Shown here: positions 1 to 3,399 of the stretch, one piece after another
Layout: the number at the start of each line of letters is the position of its first letter
How positions within the stretch are numbered: the stretch's first letter is position 1
From: Patescibacteria group bacterium
Lineage (GTDB): Bacteria; Patescibacteriota; Minisyncoccia; Minisyncoccales; UBA10102
Direction of reading: 5' to 3'
NCBI GenBank assembly: GCA_018816925.1
Contig: JAHIUP010000023.1
Location: 1-8,385 of the forward strand
DNA: 8,385 bases
Notes under the pieces: model-generated
The model's database searches: none
The model's input: the letters and a program-made list of their open reading frames with translations, nothing else
What the model was told of the DNA's origin: nothing
Translations under genes and position numbers: made by a program

Positions 1-48
1 AGGCCGTACGAGGGAACTGGGTAATGAGATGTTAATAACGCTACGCAT
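1..48 (-). CDS. Ribbon-helix-helix (CopG/ParD-like) protein, N-terminal 16 codons only
   Basis: Read on the minus strand, an ATG at 48 opens a frame that runs off the left edge of the window. The visible peptide is MRSVINISLPSSLVRP. The pattern of a short beta strand (VINISLP) followed by the start of a helix is typical of ribbon-helix-helix DNA-binding proteins, many of which are antitoxins that repress their own operon. A 19-bp inverted repeat lies 6 nt upstream of the start, as expected for self-regulation. No Shine-Dalgarno sequence is visible. Only 16 residues can be seen, so the family call rests on a short motif, and whether a toxin gene follows cannot be known from this window. Confidence 0.55.
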   Translation of the reverse strand, partial: MRSVINISLPSSLVRP

Positions 49-54
49 ACAAGC

Positions 55-73
55 TGTAATAAGTTGTATTACA
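55..73 (-). promoter_or_regulatory. Operator-like inverted repeat upstream of the ribbon-helix-helix gene
   Basis: TGTAATA and TATTACA form perfect 7-bp arms around a 5-nt spacer, ending 6 nt before the ATG at 48. Position and symmetry suit an operator bound by the dimeric product of the gene it precedes. A -10-like TATTAC (56-61) lies inside it, but no convincing -35 box is spaced to match. The repeat is too AT-rich to be a strong RNA hairpin and no T-run follows it. Confidence 0.5.
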
Positions 74-109
74 AACTCACTCTATCATACCGCCCTTGCC
101 TGTCAATGA

Positions 110-160
110 CTACGCGCGCATTCCCCGAAGCGCCGCGACGCGCTCCTCCAGGGGAGGATG
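110..160 (-). pseudogene. 3' remnant of a second htpX gene (last 17 codons including stop)
   Basis: The minus-strand frame ending in TAG at 110-112 reads HPPLEERVAALRGMRA. This matches the C-terminus of the intact htpX in this window (stop at 785) at 15 of 16 residues, with only Val/Ile differing. By my hand alignment 41 of 51 bases agree, and the differences are almost all silent, which means the two genes diverged while both were under protein-level selection. Upstream of the His codon the frame hits a stop after two codons (TGA at 167-169) and homology ends. The rest of the gene is absent. It is best read as the tail of a lost paralog or of a foreign htpX brought in by recombination. Confidence 0.8.
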
Positions 161-198
161 GCCTGCTCAAGTTTTATAGCACAATGAGGACATTTCAT
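161..198 (-). pseudogene. Truncated N-terminus of a small zinc-ribbon protein, fused out of frame to the htpX remnant
   Basis: An ATG at 196-198 starts MKCPHCAIKLEQA and then runs out of frame through the htpX remnant to a TGA at 103-105. The start, with its CPxC knuckle followed by LEQA, resembles the opening of small zf-TFIIB-type zinc-ribbon proteins. It also resembles the ORF at 666-761, with which it shares the nine bases GAGCAGGCC encoding EQA. The second metal-binding knuckle expected in the family is missing because the sequence switches to htpX DNA. The chimeric 31-residue ORF is unlikely to be functional. The family assignment is tentative given the short match. Confidence 0.5.
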
Positions 199-242
199 AA
201 TTGAGAATCGTATCAAAGCGCCACGCTAAGAAGAATTTCTCT

Positions 243-626
243 TTAAAGAATGAGTGAAAAAAGAGACAGTATAAAAATCAGAGTAATGAAAATTGCAGCC
301 CCAACATACCAATGCCACGCCTGCCTGGCAATATTTACCCCAAGCAAACCGAAAATAATGCCTATAATTCCTGCTATGGGTCCAAGGAAAAATACCAGCC
401 CGAGAGCACAAAGCTCCTCTGATGACATTCCACACAAAAGAACAGTAAAAATTGCTGAGACGACAAGGCCCAATCCTCCTCCAAACATACCAAAAAGAAT
501 ATTCCTCCCTATGCTCTTGGTTACTGTTACCTTCGCCTTCCCTGATTTCCTTTCACCAAAATATATCAGAATCACAGCGAGAATTAAAAGAAACGTCAGC
601 CCTATAACAATAGTAAAAAGAGTCAT
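243..626 (-). CDS. Small hydrophobic four-helix membrane protein, function unknown
   Basis: I do not recognise the family. The 127-residue product is nearly all hydrophobic, with likely membrane segments at about residues 2-23, 44-66, 73-97 and 105-126. They are separated by a basic loop around residues 25-42 (GERKSGKAKVTVTKSIGRN), a short loop with MSSEE near residue 68, and RQAWHW near residue 102. Glycine-rich stretches (GMFGGGLG, GPIAGIIGIIFGLLG) suggest tight helix packing. The ATG at 626 has only a weak GGAA just upstream. The gene and its surroundings are distinctly AT-rich: I counted 18 of 60 G+C at 241-300 and 22 of 60 at 541-600, against 39 of 60 in a groEL line (3421-3480). It lies between two zinc-ribbon fragments, beyond which are two htpX 3' ends, and was probably acquired by recombination. 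Confidence 0.65.
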   Translation of the reverse strand: MTLFTIVIGLTFLLILAVILIYFGERKSGKAKVTVTKSIGRNILFGMFGGGLGLVVSAIFTVLLCGMSSEELCALGLVFFLGPIAGIIGIIFGLLGVNIARQAWHWYVGAAIFITLIFILSLFSLIL

Positions 627-665
627 ATTTCCGCTTTTAATTATTTTGACATAGTTATTGTTTAA

Positions 666-761
666 TCATCCCGCGTAGCCCACGGGGCAATAATCCACCT
701 CCACTCCCAAGAGCAAGGCCTGCTCTAAAAGGATGCCGTGGTGTGGACAGAGTTTCTTCAT
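666..761 (-). CDS. Short zinc-ribbon-like ORF (zf-TFIIB type), probably truncated
   Basis: An ATG at 759-761 opens a 31-codon frame ending in TGA at 666-668. It begins MKKLCPHHG, continues LLEQALLLGVEVDYCP and ends VGYAG. Small zf-TFIIB-like proteins have two CPxC knuckles separated by about 20 residues, with a GVEVDYCP-like segment before the second. Here each knuckle keeps only its first Cys-Pro (CPHH and CPVG), and the usual tryptophan-containing tail is missing. It may be a decayed gene or one cut short by the neighbouring recombination. A perfect TATAAT lies 6 nt before the ATG. Its stop is 40 nt upstream of the membrane-protein gene start at 626. Confidence 0.45.
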   Translation of the reverse strand: MKKLCPHHGILLEQALLLGVEVDYCPVGYAG

Positions 762-767
762 GTTTCC

Positions 768-773
768 ATTATA
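768..773 (-). promoter_or_regulatory. Perfect -10 box just upstream of the zinc-ribbon-like ORF
   Basis: TATAAT on the minus strand ends 6 nt before the ATG at 761. A transcript would therefore begin at or next to the start codon, that is, it would be leaderless. The position 17 nt upstream reads ATGCGG, a poor -35 box. The site lies directly after the htpX stop codon and its 8-bp palindrome GCTTAAGC (783-790). Confidence 0.4.
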
Positions 774-784
774 CCCCGAAACGC

Positions 785-1690
785 TTAAGCCCGCATTCCC
801 CGAAGCGCGGCAATACGCTCTTCCAAAGGAGGATGGGTAAGAAAAAGCTTGTGGAGCCAGCGCCGCTTCTCCTTTCCTCGAAAAGGGCTCGCGATGTAGA
901 GGTGCGCTGTGGCGTCATTCGCGGCCTTCATTGGATGGGGATCAGAAGAAATCTTCTCCAAGGCCCGGGCCAACCCATCGGGAAACCTCGTGAGAAGGGC
1001 GCCTGAAGCGTCTGCCAAAAACTCCCTTTTCCGGGACACGGCAAACTTGATGAGCTGGGCGAGCAGGGGGGCGAGTAGAAGAAACAGGAGGCCCACCACA
1101 AGGAGCACAATACGCGCCTGCCCTCCTCCCCTATCGTTCCCTCCAATACCACCCCAGAAGGCAATGCGGAACACGAAGTCCGCCAACAGCACAACCACGC
1201 CCACGAGCACCACCACGACGGTAGAGACGAGTATATCCTTATTGCCTATGTGAGAAAGTTCATGGGCGAGCACTCCCTCCAATTCTACCCTGTCTAAGCG
1301 TTCAAGAAGCCCCGAGGTAACCGCAATCACCCCGTGCTCCGCGTTCCTTCCCGTGGCAAAGGCGTTGGGCTGGGGTTCTATCATAAGAAACAGCCGAGGC
1401 ATGGGAAGACCGGCCGTAATGGAAAGATTCTCCACAATACGGTAAAGCTCGGGCGCGTCTTCTTTGCGAACCTCCTTGGCATGAGAAAGGGAAAGCACCA
1501 TTTTGTCTGAATACCAGTACGAGCCCACACTCATAAACACGCTCAACACCACCGCAACCACAAGAAGAATGGGGCTTCCCAAGATATAACTCGCCACCCA
1601 GCCCATGGCTATGACAAAGAGAAAAAACCCGGCAAGGTATGCCCAGGTCTTCCGCGTATTGGACTCCGCGTGGGAATAAAGGTTTACCAC
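785..1690 (-). CDS. htpX: HtpX, membrane-bound zinc metalloprotease (M48 family)
   Basis: HtpX is an inner-membrane endoprotease that degrades damaged membrane proteins. The 301-residue product has the family's usual length. Likely membrane segments lie at about 16-37, 38-58, 153-173 and 195-217. The zinc-binding HELSH is at 143-147 (His143, Glu144, His147), and the third ligand is probably the Glu in SRKREFLADASGA, near residue 223. The start is GTG at 1690: an in-frame TAG two codons upstream excludes a longer protein, and the resulting MVNLYSHAESNTRKTW fits the family's N-terminus. There is no Shine-Dalgarno sequence. It follows lemA, a common pairing, but the 187-nt gap is filled by the structured element at 1716-1864. 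Its last 17 codons are duplicated at 110-160. Confidence 0.95.
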   Translation of the reverse strand: MVNLYSHAESNTRKTWAYLAGFFLFVIAMGWVASYILGSPILLVVAVVLSVFMSVGSYWYSDKMVLSLSHAKEVRKEDAPELYRIVENLSITAGLPMPRLFLMIEPQPNAFATGRNAEHGVIAVTSGLLERLDRVELEGVLAHELSHIGNKDILVSTVVVVLVGVVVLLADFVFRIAFWGGIGGNDRGGGQARIVLLVVGLLFLLLAPLLAQLIKFAVSRKREFLADASGALLTRFPDGLARALEKISSDPHPMKAANDATAHLYIASPFRGKEKRRWLHKLFLTHPPLEERIAALRGMRA

Positions 1691-1715
1691 ATTCTAATGG
1701 CCAAATGACAAAAGA

Positions 1716-1864
1716 GACGCAAGGACATACTGCTCTCCGGGAAGCTCTCGGAGGTGGTTTGGCACGGTTCCGAGCGACAGCGAGGACAAACCACCGAGAG
1801 CGCAGACCCCAATCCGACGCTGGCGGATTGAGGGTCGGTTTCCGGAGAGCAGTATTCCGAGCGT
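1716..1864. ncRNA. Structured intergenic element, copy 1 (lemA-htpX gap); family not recognised
   Basis: In plus-strand coordinates, a base stem GACGC/GCGT (1717-1720 with 1861-1864) leads into a perfect 13-bp stem (1728-1740 with 1842-1854). This encloses two arms. Arm 1: GCTCTC/GAGAGC (1744-1749 with 1796-1801), a bulged GGA (1750-1752), then a perfect 9-bp stem GGTGGTTTG/CAAACCACC (1753-1761 with 1787-1795) closing a 25-nt loop region. A GCA junction (1802-1804) follows. Arm 2: GACCC/GGGTC (1805-1809 with 1832-1836), a small internal loop, then AATCCG/CGGATT (1811-1816 with 1824-1829) with a 7-nt loop. The element begins 13 nt after the lemA stop and ends 25 nt before the htpX start. It has no coding potential that I can support. 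See copy 2 for the comparison and strand question. Confidence 0.75.
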
Positions 1865-1877
1865 AGAAACCTCGTGC

Positions 1878-2444
1878 TTAGAAACTCACCTTAGGGACCT
1901 CGCGCTCTGCCTCCGTCTCTACCTCAAAGAACTTCTCTTGTTGAAAACGGAATGCCTTGGCGATGAGATTCGAAGGAAAGCTCTGCGCCATGGTGTTAAG
2001 AACCATAACAGTAGTGTTGTAAAAACGCCTTGATGCCTGAATCTTATCTTCCGTGTCCCGAAGCTCCCGCTGAAGCTCCAGGAAATTCGTAGACGCCTTA
2101 AGGTCCGGATAGTTCTCCACCACCGCAAACAAGGACTTTAAGGTTTCAGAGAGCATGTTCTCCGCCTGCTGGCGCTCTGCCATGCCGCGCGCTCCCATGG
2201 CCCTTGTCCTGGCTTCCGTCACCTTTTCCAACACCCCCTTCTCGTGGGCGGCATATCCCTTTACGGTCTCCACAAGGTTGGGAATTAAGTTGTAGCGTCT
2301 TTTAAGCTGAACCTCAATGTCAGAGAATGCCTCTCTTACCCTGTTGCGCAGGGTAACGAAACGATTGTAAAGAAACACCGCCCAAAGCAGAATTAGGCCC
2401 CCGATACCTAGAAGAATTATTTGAATATTCATATACTCTAGCAT
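1878..2444 (-). CDS. lemA: LemA family protein
   Basis: LemA-family proteins are membrane-anchored, largely helical and of poorly defined function; they often sit next to htpX, as here. The 188-residue product has one N-terminal membrane segment (about residues 8-26). The conserved LemA core follows: FVTLRNRVREAFSDIEVQLKRR, then IPNLVETVKGYAAHEK, NFLELQRELRDTEDKI, RRFYNTTV and the tail EVPKVSF. Length and tail are typical, so the gene is complete. The ATG at 2444 has AAGG 6 nt upstream; a second ATG at 2432 (MNIQIILL) would also leave the membrane helix intact. The segment after the membrane helix would form long coiled helices exposed outside or inside the membrane; topology is not determined here. 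Confidence 0.93.
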   Translation of the reverse strand: MLEYMNIQIILLGIGGLILLWAVFLYNRFVTLRNRVREAFSDIEVQLKRRYNLIPNLVETVKGYAAHEKGVLEKVTEARTRAMGARGMAERQQAENMLSETLKSLFAVVENYPDLKASTNFLELQRELRDTEDKIQASRRFYNTTVMVLNTMAQSFPSNLIAKAFRFQQEKFFEVETEAEREVPKVSF

Positions 2445-2478
2445 ACCACACCTTCAAAGAGAGTATCAAGGATCTCCC

Positions 2479-2507
2479 ATTCTAGCGCTTTTATGGCTGG
2501 GCGAAGA
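2479..2507 (-). promoter_or_regulatory. Candidate lemA-htpX promoter
   Basis: TAGAAT (2479-2484, five of six consensus bases) lies 34 nt before the lemA ATG. The hexamer 17 nt upstream (2502-2507) reads TCTTCG, a poor -35 box, and falls inside the 23-bp palindrome at 2498-2520. That arrangement would suit a promoter controlled by a dimeric regulator bound at the palindrome. A second possible start is a perfect TATAAT at 2618-2623, also with a poor -35, which would give a leader of about 170 nt. Neither can be preferred with certainty. Confidence 0.35.
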
Positions 2508-2520
2508 CGGTCTTCGCCCA
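2498..2520. repeat. Perfect 23-bp palindrome upstream of lemA
   Basis: TGGGCGAAGA and TCTTCGCCCA form perfect 10-bp arms around CGG. The centre is also symmetric, so as DNA it has 11-bp arms around one base. There is no T-run on either side, so it is not an intrinsic terminator. Position over the lemA promoter region favours an operator; a REP-like repeat is the alternative. Confidence 0.6.
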
Positions 2521-2546
2521 AGCCCGAGCCCGTGTAAGGTCATCTC

Positions 2547-2648
2547 TTGATTGCTAAGACCCTAAAAAAAGAAGTCAAAGAGCAGCGGTCAAAGTGGAAG
2601 GGAATAGACAGAGTGGAATTATACAATCCGATTGACCTTCCCGAATAA
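2547..2648 (+). pseudogene. Plus-strand 33-codon ORF, probable C-terminal remnant of a lost gene
   Basis: Between an in-frame TAA at 2535-2537 and the TAA at 2646-2648 the plus strand is open and protein-like. From TTG at 2547 it reads LIAKTLKKEVKEQRSKWK, then GIDRVELYNPIDLPE. The mix of a charged helix followed by a short strand-like hydrophobic segment looks like real protein rather than chance, and a terminator follows 17 nt after the stop. There is no ATG, no Shine-Dalgarno sequence and no promoter, so I read it as the tail of a gene whose front was deleted. I do not recognise the family. Alternatively it is a very short gene starting at TTG. Confidence 0.4.
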
Positions 2649-2660
2649 TCTCCAAAAACA

Positions 2661-2690
2661 AGAAAACCGCCTGGGCTTGGCGGTGTTTTT
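2661..2690. terminator. Two-way intrinsic terminator
   Basis: ACCGCC (2666-2671) and GGCGGT (2679-2684) form a 6-bp stem with a 7-nt loop. On the plus strand it is followed by GTTTTT, and on the minus strand by TTTTCTTG and more T's. It would end the antitoxin-toxin operon on the minus strand, 34 nt past the toxin stop, and the plus-strand remnant at 2547-2648. Confidence 0.8.
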
Positions 2691-2723
2691 GCGACCTGAC
2701 CCGTGAGCATGCACGAAGACAGG

Positions 2724-2993
2724 CTATTCAAACAAATCTGCGTGCGTGCCGGTGCGCACAAGAATAACCTCGGTATCGCTCACGCTGTAGACAAGAAGCC
2801 AGTCGGGCTCAAGATGACATTCCCAGAAGTCGGCCCACGCGCCGCCAAGCCGATGAGGCCGTAACGTTATAGGCACTTGCCCAAGGCGCGCAAGCGCATA
2901 CACTGCGTCAGAAAGTTTTTGCCCATCCTTGCCGCGGGCCTTCACTTTCTTGAGGTCTTTCCGGAAGCGCTGGTGCTGGCGAATGCGGCGCAT
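2724..2993 (-). CDS. YafQ-type mRNA interferase toxin (RelE superfamily)
   Basis: This 89-residue protein should be a ribosome-dependent endoribonuclease that cleaves translated mRNA, held inactive by the antitoxin encoded just upstream. The sequence starts MRRIRQHQRFRKDLKK and ends in the family hallmark ECHLEPDWLLVY with VRTGTHADLF. His47, His60, Asp64, His84 and Phe88 line up, with a constant offset of three, with the active-site residues His50, His63, Asp67, His87 and Phe91 of E. coli YafQ, so the toxin looks catalytically intact. The frame stays open to an ATG at 3101, but that would overlap most of the antitoxin's C-terminus. The ATG at 2993 has AGGAG at proper spacing and gives the family's normal length. 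Confidence 0.92.
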   Translation of the reverse strand: MRRIRQHQRFRKDLKKVKARGKDGQKLSDAVYALARLGQVPITLRPHRLGGAWADFWECHLEPDWLLVYSVSDTEVILVRTGTHADLFE

Positions 2994-3000
2994 AGGTATA

Positions 3001-3006
3001 CTCCTA
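3001..3006 (-). promoter_or_regulatory. Toxin ribosome-binding site overlapping the antitoxin stop codon
   Basis: TAGGAG on the minus strand contains both the antitoxin's TAG stop (3004-3006) and an AGGAG Shine-Dalgarno 7 nt before the toxin ATG at 2993. This fixes the toxin start and suggests translational coupling. It is the clearest Shine-Dalgarno sequence in the window. Confidence 0.8.
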
Positions 3007-3258
3007 CGGCCTCGTGTCTTTCTCCCACTTACTGAAAGAGGTGTACGTCTTAAGGTTTTTGCGCCCCCGCACTTCCCGCATGGCACGGCGGGTCTCTGCA
3101 TTAGGGGTACCGAGAGAAAGCGTAATCTCCTTGTCGCGCACGAACTGCTTGAGGAGCGCGTTCACCACGGTGGTAAGAGGCAACCCAAGCTCTTTTGCCA
3201 TGTTTTTTGCCTGGTCCCGCAATCTCCTATCTGTTTTTATCGTCAGGGTTGTATTCAT
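3004..3258 (-). CDS. RelB/DinJ-family antitoxin
   Basis: This 84-residue protein pairs with the downstream YafQ-type toxin, neutralising it and normally repressing the operon. The N-terminus MNTTLTIKTDRRLRDQAKNM, followed by AKELGLPLTTVVNALLKQFV, is the ribbon-helix-helix DNA-binding and dimerisation module of the RelB/DinJ family. The C-terminal half (about residues 45-84), rich in charged residues and ending YTSFSKWEKDTRP, is the part expected to wrap the toxin. The gene order antitoxin then toxin, with a 10-nt gap, is standard. The ATG at 3258 has no Shine-Dalgarno and sits 6 nt from a -10 box, so the mRNA is probably leaderless. Confidence 0.92.
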   Translation of the reverse strand: MNTTLTIKTDRRLRDQAKNMAKELGLPLTTVVNALLKQFVRDKEITLSLGTPNAETRRAMREVRGRKNLKTYTSFSKWEKDTRP

Positions 3259-3264
3259 ACCTTT

Positions 3265-3293
3265 ATACTACTTTTAGTACGCTTCCCTGTCAA
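3265..3293 (-). promoter_or_regulatory. Antitoxin-toxin promoter with embedded palindrome
   Basis: A perfect -35 box TTGACA (3288-3293) and a -10 box TAGTAT (3265-3270) are separated by exactly 17 nt. The small palindrome TACT-N3-AGTA (3269-3279) runs from the -10 box into the spacer, where a RelB/DinJ dimer would block RNA polymerase. Start of transcription would fall on or beside the antitoxin ATG. Confidence 0.75.
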
Positions 3294-3324
3294 CCCCGTA
3301 AGGCAACTTCGTTGCTTTACGGGG
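3294..3324. repeat. 31-nt near-perfect hairpin abutting the antitoxin promoter
   Basis: CCCCGTAA/TTACGGGG (3294-3301 with 3317-3324), one G-T position, then GCAAC/GTTGC (3303-3307 with 3311-3315) close a TTC loop. TCAA stands on the left flank (3290-3293) and again on the right (3325-3328). No T-run follows on either strand, so it is not a classical terminator. It touches the -35 box at 3288-3293 directly. It could be a repeat-family member, an operator or a transcript-end stabiliser. Confidence 0.65.
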
Positions 3325-3340
3325 TCAACTCCATGAACCA

Positions 3341-3367
3341 AAACAAAACTCCCCCGCAAGGGGGGAG
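3341..3367 (-). terminator. Intrinsic terminator of groES-groEL
   Basis: On the minus strand CTCCCCC and GGGGGAG (3361-3367 with 3349-3355) form a GC-rich stem around a short loop, followed by TTTTGTTTTGG. It lies about 33 nt after the groEL stop. A smaller hairpin, CTTAGC/GCTAAG (3382-3387 with 3391-3396), lies between the stop codon and this terminator but has no T-run. Confidence 0.9.
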
Positions 3368-3399
3368 CTTTGCCGTTCATTCTTAGCCAGGCTAAGATT

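Noticed and set aside
84..106. TTGACA (101-106) and TATGAT (84-89) on the minus strand as a promoter for the ribbon-helix-helix gene
   Set aside because: The spacer is only 11 nt, too short for a standard promoter; kept as a curiosity.
218..228. Small hairpin AGCG-N3-CGCT downstream of the membrane-protein gene as a terminator
   Set aside because: Only 4 bp and no T-run on either strand.
646..651. Plus-strand TTGACA as a promoter
   Set aside because: The position 17 nt downstream reads TCCCGC and no gene follows on the plus strand.
1716..1864. Structured element as a known RNA (tRNA, tmRNA, 6S, RNase P, SRP RNA) or as a MITE
   Set aside because: Neither the fold nor conserved motifs of those RNAs are present, and no target-site duplication is visible. 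Complete turnover of stem sequence with pairing preserved argues against a recently moved MITE, though an old mobile origin is not excluded.
2540..2761. 73-codon minus-strand ORF between the toxin and lemA
   Set aside because: It overlaps the toxin's 3' end in another frame and runs through the terminator hairpin; no family resemblance.
2994..3101. Longer toxin start at the ATG at 3101
   Set aside because: It would overlap most of the antitoxin's C-terminal half and add 36 residues absent from the family; the start at 2993 has the Shine-Dalgarno.
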